From JAAELZ01 sp965223465 (lineage in GTDB: Bacteria; Pseudomonadota; Gammaproteobacteria; Arenicellales; Poriferihabitantaceae): a stretch of 64,000 bases of DNA. The notes under the pieces are model-generated. The model made no database searches. It saw only the letters and a program-made list of their open reading frames with translations, and had not been told where the DNA came from. The stretch covers positions 124,001 through 188,000 of the forward strand of contig OZ245025.1 in NCBI GenBank assembly GCA_965223465.1, written 5' to 3'. The position numbers and the translations under genes were made by a program. Positions within the stretch are counted from its first letter, which is position 1. Every line of letters begins with the position of its first letter. Of this stretch, positions 34,537 through 42,571 are shown one piece after another.

Positions 34537-35328
34537 ATGGGGTTAGTTGATTCACACTGCCATCTAAATTTTTCACCCTTAAACGAAGATATTGAAGGCG
34601 TACTAGCACGCGCCAAGCAACACGCAGTAGATTATTTACTATGTGTCGCGGTCAATATCGAAGATTTCCCCGAAGTGATTGCTTTAGCCCAAGCGTATCC
34701 ACACATTTTTGCCTCTGTGGGGGTGCATCCCTGTTATGCAGATGCTAAGGAGCCTACGGTTGAAGAGTTGATCGAGCTGGCAGCGGACGCAAACGTTGTC
34801 GCAATAGGTGAAACTGGGCTTGATTATTTTCGTTTCGAAGGGGATATGGCTTGGCAGCATCAGCGGTTTGCGCATCATATTGAAGCAGCGAAAATGGCTG
34901 GTAAACCTTTAATCGTGCACACGCGCGAAGCCGCACAAGACACTATGGACATGCTCAAATCTGAAGGCGCAGATCAGTGCGGCGGTGTGATGCATTGTTT
35001 TGCTGAAAACTGGGAAATAGCCAGCCAGGCACTTGATTTAGGTATGTATATTTCTTTTTCCGGAATTGTAACTTTTAACAGCGCGGATACCTTAAGAGAG
35101 GTTGCAAAAAAAGTACCACTGGACCGTATGCTGGTTGAAACCGATGCGCCTTATCTCGCGCCAGTTCCGAAGCGCGGTAAATCTAATCAACCCGCATTCG
35201 TATCACATACCGCAAAATTTATTGCCGATTTGAGAAATATCGATTTCAGGCAGCTGGCGGAACAAACGACCGATAATTTCTTCCGGCTATTTGATTACGC
35301 GCAGCGCATCTGGAAGGGTAGATTATAA
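34537..35328 (+). CDS. tatD: TatD-family metal-dependent hydrolase
   Basis: TIM-barrel 3'-5' DNase/hydrolase of 263 residues. The start at 34537 (MGLVDSHCHLNFSPL) puts the metal-binding HxH motif at the N-terminus as usual; the frame extends 23 codons upstream without support. Other conserved sites: ASVGVHPCYA, IGETGLDYF, IVHTREA, GVMHCFAENW, LVETDAPYLAP. Probably the YcfH-type TatD given its place after holB and pilZ. Confidence 0.94.
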   Translation: MGLVDSHCHLNFSPLNEDIEGVLARAKQHAVDYLLCVAVNIEDFPEVIALAQAYPHIFASVGVHPCYADAKEPTVEELIELAADANVVAIGETGLDYFRFEGDMAWQHQRFAHHIEAAKMAGKPLIVHTREAAQDTMDMLKSEGADQCGGVMHCFAENWEIASQALDLGMYISFSGIVTFNSADTLREVAKKVPLDRMLVETDAPYLAPVPKRGKSNQPAFVSHTAKFIADLRNIDFRQLAEQTTDNFFRLFDYAQRIWKGRL

Positions 35329-35346
35329 GGCAAGGTGGGAGCTAGG

Positions 35347-35619
35347 CTACTTGGCCACAAACTCTTCGGGAACCTGGCCGTAATCTCCCTCGCCAAACAA
35401 ATATCCCAACATATGTTGTTCTACCGTTTTTAGAGCGCGAGGGTCGGCTGAGTTAAGTTGGTATTCGTTCACGATCATCACCAGACGTTCAAGCCAGCTC
35501 TGCCAGGCTTCGGCAGAAATATTCTGATATATACGTTCGCCCAATTCTCCCGGATAAGGTGCCTCGTCAAGGCCTGGTGCGAGCTTTCCTAGTTTCACGC
35601 AGTTTACGTTGTTTGACAT
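35347..35619 (-). CDS. yggX: Probable Fe(2+)-trafficking protein YggX
   Basis: 90-residue protein of the YggX family, which protects iron-sulfur enzymes from oxidative damage. Diagnostic segments are VNCVKLGKLAPGLDEAPYPG, GERIYQNISAEAWQSW and LVMIVNEYQLN near the middle. The conserved cysteine (residue 7) is present. Convergent with tatD and divergent from the A-type Fe-S carrier gene, a fitting functional neighbour. Confidence 0.96.
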   Translation of the reverse strand: MSNNVNCVKLGKLAPGLDEAPYPGELGERIYQNISAEAWQSWLERLVMIVNEYQLNSADPRALKTVEQHMLGYLFGEGDYGQVPEEFVAK

Positions 35620-35782
35620 GCTGGATAGCGTTAATTTGAGGTTGCAAAAGGCCCTTGAAACTGGGCGATATCATCACAATATAGAGTTTGAAGTAAAAAT
35701 TTAAACACACTGAGACGAAATGTGCTGGAATTTTTTTGTATCAGGTGTAAGATTATCGGTAATTAATTAAGAGAATGAGATA

Positions 35783-36142
35783 ATGAGCTATAGTTCAGTA
35801 TTGACCCAGGAACACATCGCGGTTACGCAAGATGCTAAAGAAAAAGTGGCCGCGCTACTACAAGAAGCAGGCGATCAGGTCGAAGCAGTGCGTGTTTATG
35901 TCTACGGCGGAGGGTGTTCTGGCATGAAATATGGTATGACTTTCGCGGAACAAAAAGAAGAAACCGATAGTCTGATGGATGAAGGAGGTGCAAAAATCGT
36001 GGTGGATCCAGTCGCGCTGGGCTTTCTCAAAGGGGCGGAAATCGACTACGCAGACGATGGTGTCAATGCAAGCTTTGTATTTAATAATGTTTTTCAGGCG
36101 GTAGGCGGTAGTGGTTCTTGTGGCGGTTGTGGGTCTGCTTAA
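35783..36142 (+). CDS. erpA: A-type iron-sulfur cluster carrier (ErpA/IscA/HesB family)
   Basis: 119-residue scaffold/carrier that delivers Fe-S clusters to target enzymes. The first ligand cysteine is in YGGGCSGMKYGMTF; the two C-terminal cysteines are in GSGSCGGCGSA. In E. coli ErpA, IscA and SufA these are spaced CxC, here CxxC, so it is a divergent A-type protein. The region between (KIVVDPVALGFLKGAEIDYA) is normal. It is preceded by an AGAGAATGAG-type site and followed by clpS after 18 bases. The choice of erpA over iscA is by its stand-alone position and is tentative. Confidence 0.82.
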   Translation: MSYSSVLTQEHIAVTQDAKEKVAALLQEAGDQVEAVRVYVYGGGCSGMKYGMTFAEQKEETDSLMDEGGAKIVVDPVALGFLKGAEIDYADDGVNASFVFNNVFQAVGGSGSCGGCGSA

Positions 36143-36160
36143 TAAAGATAGTCGAAGGAA

Positions 36161-36487
36161 ATGAGTGAGCAAGATCAAAATCAACGGGGCAGTGGAACGG
36201 GGTTAATCGTTGAGCCGGAAAAACCACGGCTTAAAAAACCGCCAATGTATAAAGTTGTCATGCTTAATGACGACTATACACCCATGGAATTTGTCATCAT
36301 GATTTTGGAGAAACTTTTCCGCATGGACCATGAGAAAGCGACCCAGGTTATGCTAAATGTTCATCAGAAAGGTAAAGGTGTTTGTGGCGTTTACCCGCAT
36401 GAAGTGGCGCAAACCAAGGTGGCGATGGTGTTGGAACTGGCGCGCCATAACGAACACCCACTACAATGTACGATGGAGGAAGCCTAG
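36161..36487 (+). CDS. clpS: ATP-dependent Clp protease adaptor ClpS
   Basis: N-end-rule adaptor that delivers substrates to ClpAP. 108 residues with a flexible N-terminal tail followed by the ClpS core: YKVVMLNDDYTPMEFVIMIL (substrate pocket with Asn-Asp) and VHQKGKGVCGVYPHEVAQTK. Located 15 bases before clpA, the standard pair. Confidence 0.97.
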   Translation: MSEQDQNQRGSGTGLIVEPEKPRLKKPPMYKVVMLNDDYTPMEFVIMILEKLFRMDHEKATQVMLNVHQKGKGVCGVYPHEVAQTKVAMVLELARHNEHPLQCTMEEA

Positions 36488-36502
36488 ACACTTAACGCTC
36501 TC

Positions 36503-38746
36503 ATGCTATCTAAACACATCGAAACAGCACTTGGCGTTGCGGTAAGCAAAGCGCAAAATTTACGCCACGAATTTGTCACCATTGAACACTTGCTTTATGC
36601 GCTAATCGAAATTGATTCTGTCAGATTGATTATCGATCAATTGGGCGGCAACACCGAGAAACTACGTGAAGACTTGGAGCGATTTCTCAACGAACAAATG
36701 CCTATATTAGAGCTGGATGAGGAGGTTGAAACGCAGCCCGGCATTGGTTTCCAACGCGTTCTACGTCGAGCCATACTACATGTGCAAAATTCTGGCAAAG
36801 ACGAGGTGAGAGGTGCCAATGTGTTGGTGTCTATATTAAGTGAGAAAGATTCTCACGCCGCGTATTACCTAAATGCACAAAATATCACGCGTTTTGACGT
36901 CGTCAGTCATATTTCACATGGCGTGAGCGATGTTTCTGTCGATGACCCTCAGCTTGAATATCAAGACCAGGATGGATCGCAGGAGGCAGGCCAGCAAAGC
37001 GCGCTGGCTACCTATACCATCAATCTTAATGAACAGGCCGAGGCAGGTAAAATAGACCCCTTGATCGGTCGGGAAAAAGAATTGGAGCGCGCGGCCCAGA
37101 TACTATGCAGGCGGCGCAAAAATAATCCTCTGTTTGTCGGTGAAGCTGGCGTGGGCAAAACCGCTCTAGCGGAAGGTTTGGCGCGCCAAATCGTACGCGG
37201 AGAGGTCCCGGAAATCCTGAGCGAAAGCACGATTTACGCCTTGGATATTGGTGCATTGCTGGCCGGGACAAAATATCGAGGCGATTTTGAGGAACGCCTG
37301 AAAGCGGTGATCAAGGAGTTGCAACAGACTCAGCACTCAATACTATTTATCGACGAAATTCATACTATTATTGGCGCTGGAGCGGTTTCCGGTGGTGCGC
37401 TGGATGCGTCAAATTTGCTCAAGCCGATGTTGGCCAATGGCGAAATGCGCTGTATTGGGTCGACGACCTACCAGGAATATCGCAATATTTTTGAAAAAGA
37501 TCGAGCGCTTTCCAGACGGTTTCAGAGTATCTCGATCGACGAACCTACCATCGACGAGGCGGTGCAAATTCTACAGGGGCTTAAGTCCCGTTTTGAAGCG
37601 CATCACGAAGTAAAATATACCGCGCCCGCTTTGCGTGCGGCGGTGGAATTGGCAGCACGGTATTTAACCGAGCGCTTTTTACCGGATACCGCCATCGACG
37701 TAATGGATGAAGCGGGTGCTAAAGCCAGGTTGGTACCCGCTGCAAAACGTAAAAAGACTGTAGGGGTTAAAGATATTGAAGCGATCGTCGCAAATATGGC
37801 GCGTATTCCGCCTAAGCAGGTATCGACAGAAGATAAAAAATCTTTAGAGAATCTGGAACGGGATTTAAAAATGGTGGTGTTTGGACAGGACAAGGCCATC
37901 AGCACACTTGCTTCTGCGATCAAACTGGCGCGCGCAGGTTTGGGCGATAAAAATAAACCGATTGGCTCCTTTTTATTTTCCGGCCCGACTGGAGTAGGCA
38001 AAACCGAAGTTACCCGCCAACTCGCGCATACCATGGGTATAGAGCTCATTCGTTTTGATATGTCCGAATATATGGAGCGGCATACGGTTTCGCGTTTAAT
38101 TGGCGCGCCACCCGGCTACGTGGGCTTTGATCAAGGCGGATTATTAACCGAAGCGATCAATAAGCACCCGCACGCGGTTTTATTACTGGATGAAATTGAA
38201 AAAGCGCATCCAGATTTATTCAATATCTTGTTGCAGGTAATGGATTATGGCACCCTGACGGATAATAATGGACGTAAATCCGATTTTCGCAATGTCATCA
38301 TTGTGATGACGACCAACGCGGGTGCAACAGAAGCTGCTCGTAGTACCATGGGTTTTATCGAGCGAGAACGCGAACATGACGATACCGAGGCCATTAAAAA
38401 GGCTTTTACCCCAGAATTTAGAAACCGCCTGGATGCAATCGTGCCTTTTGCACCGCTGGATGAGCCGACCATTCTGCACGTGGTGGATAAATTTATTCTC
38501 GAACTTGAAGAGCAACTTGAAGACAAGCAAGTTTCGCTGGAAGTGGATGAAAAGGCACGCAATTGGTTAGCCGAAAAAGGCTATGATCGATCAATGGGGG
38601 CCAGACCGATGGCACGTATTATTCAGCAAAATATCAAGCAACCGCTGGCTGAAGATTTGTTATTCGGAGAACTGCTTAAAGGGGGTAAGGTGAAGGTGAC
38701 GGTAAAAAAAGGCGAATTATATACCAAAGTGTTCAAAAAGGTTTGA
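36503..38746 (+). CDS. clpA: ATP-dependent Clp protease ATP-binding subunit ClpA
   Basis: AAA+ unfoldase partner of ClpP, 747 residues. It has a Clp N-domain (about 1-140, with HEFVTIEHLLYALIE), first AAA module (GEAGVGKTALAEGLA, LFIDEIHTIIGAG) and second AAA module (GPTGVGKTEVTRQLA, VLLLDEIEKAHPD, TTNAGATEA). No ClpB-type middle coiled coil is present, which confirms ClpA. Immediately after clpS. Confidence 0.97.
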   Translation: MLSKHIETALGVAVSKAQNLRHEFVTIEHLLYALIEIDSVRLIIDQLGGNTEKLREDLERFLNEQMPILELDEEVETQPGIGFQRVLRRAILHVQNSGKDEVRGANVLVSILSEKDSHAAYYLNAQNITRFDVVSHISHGVSDVSVDDPQLEYQDQDGSQEAGQQSALATYTINLNEQAEAGKIDPLIGREKELERAAQILCRRRKNNPLFVGEAGVGKTALAEGLARQIVRGEVPEILSESTIYALDIGALLAGTKYRGDFEERLKAVIKELQQTQHSILFIDEIHTIIGAGAVSGGALDASNLLKPMLANGEMRCIGSTTYQEYRNIFEKDRALSRRFQSISIDEPTIDEAVQILQGLKSRFEAHHEVKYTAPALRAAVELAARYLTERFLPDTAIDVMDEAGAKARLVPAAKRKKTVGVKDIEAIVANMARIPPKQVSTEDKKSLENLERDLKMVVFGQDKAISTLASAIKLARAGLGDKNKPIGSFLFSGPTGVGKTEVTRQLAHTMGIELIRFDMSEYMERHTVSRLIGAPPGYVGFDQGGLLTEAINKHPHAVLLLDEIEKAHPDLFNILLQVMDYGTLTDNNGRKSDFRNVIIVMTTNAGATEAARSTMGFIEREREHDDTEAIKKAFTPEFRNRLDAIVPFAPLDEPTILHVVDKFILELEEQLEDKQVSLEVDEKARNWLAEKGYDRSMGARPMARIIQQNIKQPLAEDLLFGELLKGGKVKVTVKKGELYTKVFKKV

Positions 38747-38769
38747 CCTGAACCGACCGAAACTAGGGA

Positions 38770-39711
38770 ATGCAATCGTCTCGCCCATTTAAATTTATTG
38801 TCGCTTGCAAATCCTGTAAAAAGCAATACTACGCGAATTCCAATAAAATCGGGGATCAATTTAGCTGCGCTTGTGGTGAATGGATTACGATTCCAGAACC
38901 CGCGCCGCATGTGGCGGATGTGGTTAACTGTGCGTCCTGCGGGGGGGCAAGAATAGGTAACCGGTCGAATTGCTCGTACTGCGGTGCAGACTTCACCTTA
39001 CATGAGCAAGATCTACACAGTATTTGCCCAAATTGTATGACGCGCATCAGTAATCGGGCGAAGTACTGTCATTCCTGCGCGATACCCATTACGGCATCGC
39101 AGCCCGTCCCGGGCGGCGCAACCGAATATTTATGCCCAACTTGCCAGGATGGCACTGAATTAAACAGCCGTGCTTTGGATAAGGGCAATCTCAATATAAT
39201 GGAATGCCAGTCCTGTGCTGGCGTGTGGCTCGAAACGGCGACGTTTGAGAAAATGGAGCGCCAGGCCAAAGCTGGCGCGAGCTCGGGTATCACGCGTGGT
39301 TATGATAAACGCGACAAACCGCGCAGTGTCTACCAGCCCTTGAATAATAAGTTTTATCGACCTTGCCCCGTGTGTAAAAGCATTATGCACCGCCAGCATT
39401 ATGGCCCTGGTAGCCGTGTCGTGATCGATATCTGTGCCAAACATGGATTGTGGTTCGATAATTTCGAACTACCAGATATTCTGGGCTGGATTCGAGCAGG
39501 AGGTCTAACAGAGGCGCAAAAACGCCAGGCTCGGAATCTTAAAGATCAACAAAGGCGAAAAAGGGCGTCGACCCCCGCTGTCTCAAGGCCTTACCCCTAC
39601 GCTGATACAGACAAACTGAGCAGTATTCCGATCGTCGCGTTTATGGACGGCGTGCTTCACGCCCTGGTTAAATTAATCTTACGTCTATTGCGCCCATTTA
39701 TTGGCCGTTAG
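38770..39711 (+). CDS. Multi-zinc-ribbon protein of unknown function (zf-TFIIB type)
   Basis: 313 residues with five candidate zinc sites in a row: CKSCKK...CACG, CASCGG...CSYCG, CPNCMT...CHSCA, CPTCQD...CQSCAGVWLE and CPVCKS...CAKHGLWFDNFEL. The last two resemble the zf-TFIIB family (C-x-C followed by G-[VL]-W-[LF]-[ED]); the final one replaces one cysteine with histidine. A basic linker (KRQARNLKDQQRRKRAS) follows and then an amphipathic or membrane-touching C-terminus (HALVKLILRLLRPFIG). It begins 23 bases after clpA in the same direction, so it may be co-transcribed with clpSA. No enzymatic motif is visible. Possible roles are nucleic-acid or protein binding. Confidence 0.8.
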   Translation: MQSSRPFKFIVACKSCKKQYYANSNKIGDQFSCACGEWITIPEPAPHVADVVNCASCGGARIGNRSNCSYCGADFTLHEQDLHSICPNCMTRISNRAKYCHSCAIPITASQPVPGGATEYLCPTCQDGTELNSRALDKGNLNIMECQSCAGVWLETATFEKMERQAKAGASSGITRGYDKRDKPRSVYQPLNNKFYRPCPVCKSIMHRQHYGPGSRVVIDICAKHGLWFDNFELPDILGWIRAGGLTEAQKRQARNLKDQQRRKRASTPAVSRPYPYADTDKLSSIPIVAFMDGVLHALVKLILRLLRPFIGR

Positions 39712-39774
39712 CGCGCGCTACTTTAAATCGGGTTTTGCCAATTAGCTATGGTTCTATGTGGCTTATCCTGGGCT

Positions 39775-40287
39775 TTAATCCCAATCCTTCGCAGCAGAAA
39801 TATCCACCCCCAAATCTTCTGGCGTACTACCAATGTCGTCATAGTCGGTATCCACATCACTGGTATCTTCAAATGGTTTGTTATTGCGCCGTTCGAGCAA
39901 ACTTATGGCCACTTCGACGAAATCATATTCAGTGACGATACCGATCAGACCATTTTCATCGACAATTGGTAGGCAGCCATGACGAGAATTGTGAATATAC
40001 TGCGCTGCTTTGAGTGTGCCCGCTTCAGGGGGGATACTGACAACTGGTGTCGCCATGATCTTACTTACCGGTGTATCGCTGGTATCGCTGGGAGTTTGGT
40101 TAAGCGTTGAACCACTGGCTGCCAATATATCTCGATGGCTAATCAGGCCAACTACTTCATTGTTACTGTCAACAACCGGGAGATGATGAATGTGTTTTTC
40201 ATTCATCAGCTGATGCGCAGTTCCCAGGGTGTCTTCTGGTGAAAGACTCACTGGGTCGGGCGTCATGATTGATTCTACGCTGATCAT
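39775..40287 (-). CDS. CBS-domain protein
   Basis: 170 residues made of two CBS domains (about 1-60, starting MISVESIMTPDPVSLSPEDT, and 72-130, VSKIMATPVVSIPPEAGTLK) and an acidic, flexible tail. The pair should form a Bateman module that binds adenine nucleotides. No enzyme domain is attached, so it is a stand-alone sensor of unknown partner. Convergent with the zinc-ribbon gene. Confidence 0.88.
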   Translation of the reverse strand: MISVESIMTPDPVSLSPEDTLGTAHQLMNEKHIHHLPVVDSNNEVVGLISHRDILAASGSTLNQTPSDTSDTPVSKIMATPVVSIPPEAGTLKAAQYIHNSRHGCLPIVDENGLIGIVTEYDFVEVAISLLERRNNKPFEDTSDVDTDYDDIGSTPEDLGVDISAAKDWD

Positions 40288-40386
40288 TTTGTTAATCTAT
40301 ATTTTAGTTTTTGAAAATCAAGTCTAGCCCTTTAAAAAGGACGACGCAACTACTTTAGGCATCTTTAGATTAACCCACGCGTAGGT

Positions 40387-41502
40387 TCAATTTTTTGGGC
40401 GTAAAACAAACATTTTTCCGGCTTGTTTCATGGTTCCCGCCATCTTTTCGGCGTGTTCACCTGACCCCCAAAAAACATCTGCGCGCAGCTGGCCTTTTAT
40501 GGCACCCCCCGTATCTTGTGCGAGCATCAGTTTTTGCAGTTTATGACTATTATCATCGGGGTAGGTAGTGCTTAGCCAGATAGGACTGCCAAGTTCAATA
40601 AACTTTGGATCAATCGCAAGGCTTCGTTCAGCAGTCAGGGGAACGTTGAGTGAACCACGGGGCCCATCTTCGGGATTATCTTTAAGCGTAAAGAACACAT
40701 AGCTCGGATTTTCGTGCAGTAAAGCTTGTGCGCGCGAGGGATTATTTCTAAGCCAGTCCTTGATACTGAATAAGTTCACGTCCTCGCGTTTAAGCTCGCC
40801 CATTTCAATTAATTTCTTGCCGATAGAAATATACGCATGCCCATTTTGATTGGCGTAAGCCGCGCCGATAATTCGCCCATCAGGTAGCTTAATTCTTCCC
40901 GAGCCTTGGATTTGTAAAAAGAATAATTCATCCCGGTCATCTACCCATAAAAGCTCCTGTCCCCGGAGAGGCTGCGTAGTATCTTCGATTTCAGCGCGCG
41001 CATAATATGGCACCACTTTATTGCCCACGAGCCTGCCTCTTACGCGTTTATCTTTAAGCGCTGGGTATAAGGCAGCCAATTCGACGATCAGCATATCGTT
41101 AGGTGGGCGATATAAGGGATAACGGAAGCGTTCATCTGCCTGCATGGCACCATGTAACAGGGGTTCGTAGTAGCCAGTAATCAGCCCTTCACGTTGGTCT
41201 TTGACTCCAATTAATACATGCGGGGTGAAATAGGTCTCGAAAAATTTTTTCGCCTGGTTTCGTCCTGCGGGGTCGAGTTGCGCGGCAGCTTGGCAAATAA
41301 CGTCCCAGTTGGGCTTTTTTTGCATTCGGGGACAGCCTTTAAGCAAAGCGACCAGCGCTTCATGGTGTTGGTCCTGATGCCAGCCGGGTAAATCATTAAA
41401 TGCGATGGCTTTGCCGATGCCCGCTGGTTGTTTGGTAAAGTGCTCACAAGCTGTGAACTGGCTCAATACAATACACAGACCCAGGAAATACAATTTACTC
41501 AT
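40387..41502 (-). CDS. mltA: Membrane-bound lytic murein transglycosylase A
   Basis: Outer-membrane lipoprotein that cleaves peptidoglycan glycan strands. 371 residues with a signal ending in a lipobox (FTAC, cysteine about 19), the MltA barrel (GLITGYYEPLLHG, ELLWVDDRDELFFLQIQGSG, GRIIGAAYANQNGHAYISIG) and the 3D domain holding the catalytic aspartate in LAQDTGGAIKGQLRADVFWG. Its start overlaps the end of the metallohydrolase gene by four bases, so the two are coupled. Confidence 0.95.
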   Translation of the reverse strand: MSKLYFLGLCIVLSQFTACEHFTKQPAGIGKAIAFNDLPGWHQDQHHEALVALLKGCPRMQKKPNWDVICQAAAQLDPAGRNQAKKFFETYFTPHVLIGVKDQREGLITGYYEPLLHGAMQADERFRYPLYRPPNDMLIVELAALYPALKDKRVRGRLVGNKVVPYYARAEIEDTTQPLRGQELLWVDDRDELFFLQIQGSGRIKLPDGRIIGAAYANQNGHAYISIGKKLIEMGELKREDVNLFSIKDWLRNNPSRAQALLHENPSYVFFTLKDNPEDGPRGSLNVPLTAERSLAIDPKFIELGSPIWLSTTYPDDNSHKLQKLMLAQDTGGAIKGQLRADVFWGSGEHAEKMAGTMKQAGKMFVLRPKN

Positions 41503-42146
41503 GTCTGTAAAAAGGGATTGTATAAACGTTCTTCTCCGAATGTCGAATTGGGGCCGTGGCCTGGAATAAACTCGATATCATCGCCGAGTGTGAGTAAGTT
41601 GTTTTTGATGGAGCGGATTAAATCAGCATGGTTACCGCGCGGAAAGTCAGTGCGCCCGATACTATGCTGAAACAATACATCACCAACAATCGCAAGCTTG
41701 CTACCAGCGTGGTAAAAAACCACATGACCGGGTGTATGCCCAGGGCAGTGAATGACTTGCAAAGTTTGTTCGCCCAGTGAAACGGTATCACCGTCTTGCA
41801 GCCATTGGTCGGGCTTGAAAGCACCACTGTGGGGCAGGCCAAGCATATTACCGTAATCATCCAATGAGTCCAGTAAAAACTGGTCTTCCCGGTGGGGGCC
41901 GATAATCGGTACGCCGCTGCGTTCTGCCAGCTCTGCGGTAAAGCCGATATGGTCGATATGGCCGTGGGTCAGCAATATCTTATCTAGCGTTACGCCGGTT
42001 TGGTCAACCACTTCAAGCAAACGATCGGGTTCACCGCCCGGATCGACGATTGCGGCTTTTAAAGTTTGGGTGCACCAGATAAGCGAGGCATTTTGCGCGT
42101 ATGCGGTGACTGGCGTGATCTTGTATTGCAGTCCTTGGGACGTCAT
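41499..42146 (-). CDS. MBL-fold metallohydrolase (glyoxalase II-like, YcbL type)
   Basis: 215-residue metallo-beta-lactamase-fold hydrolase. Metal ligands are all present: HGHIDH (LLTHGHIDHIGFTAELA), the histidine in CPGHTPGHVVFY, the aspartate in GDVLFQHSIGRTDFPRG and the histidine in PGHGPNSTFGEE. It lacks the C-terminal helical domain of GloB, as in the YcbL group of single-domain glyoxalase II-like enzymes. Substrate likely a glutathione or other thioester; not certain. Upstream of and overlapping mltA. Confidence 0.9.
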   Translation of the reverse strand: MTSQGLQYKITPVTAYAQNASLIWCTQTLKAAIVDPGGEPDRLLEVVDQTGVTLDKILLTHGHIDHIGFTAELAERSGVPIIGPHREDQFLLDSLDDYGNMLGLPHSGAFKPDQWLQDGDTVSLGEQTLQVIHCPGHTPGHVVFYHAGSKLAIVGDVLFQHSIGRTDFPRGNHADLIRSIKNNLLTLGDDIEFIPGHGPNSTFGEERLYNPFLQT

Positions 42147-42192
42147 TTACCAGAGTATAATTAGCGGAACGGACCTGTAATTTTAAACCATT

Positions 42193-42567
42193 ATGAATAT
42201 CCATTTTCTTGAGTCGCAAAAGTTTATTGTCTCGCATTTCGATCAGGAAGGCTTTGTCGTCAGCGCAGAAAAACCCGTTTATGAACTTACCGCGCTAGCC
42301 ACCTTTGTATTATCTCTGGCGCGCTGTACGTTTTCAGTGTTGTGGGGTTACGGTAGCCGCAAGGAGGTTGATCCCCAGGTAATCAAAATGACGATGTCCT
42401 GGAATTTTAATCATCAGCCGACTCGTTTTAAGCAGATTGTCATGGATATTCATTGGCCGAATCTGCCGAAAAAGCACCTTAACGCGGCACAAAAAATGGC
42501 GGAGCACTGCACCATTCACAATACCATCGATCAATGTGTGGATATTGTCACTCGGGTAAAAACATAG
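42193..42567 (+). CDS. OsmC-like protein
   Basis: 124 residues resembling the OsmC/Ohr fold: a hydrophobic central helix with the first cysteine (LSLARCTFSVLWGYG) and a second cysteine in AEHCTIHNTI, matching the resolving-cysteine motif of OsmC peroxidases, with an intervening strand region (TMSWNFNHQPTRFKQIVMDI). This suggests thiol-dependent peroxide reduction, but the sequence is short and diverged. It is divergent from the metallohydrolase gene and convergent with ccmI. Confidence 0.68.
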   Translation: MNIHFLESQKFIVSHFDQEGFVVSAEKPVYELTALATFVLSLARCTFSVLWGYGSRKEVDPQVIKMTMSWNFNHQPTRFKQIVMDIHWPNLPKKHLNAAQKMAEHCTIHNTIDQCVDIVTRVKT

Positions 42568-42571
42568 CGTA

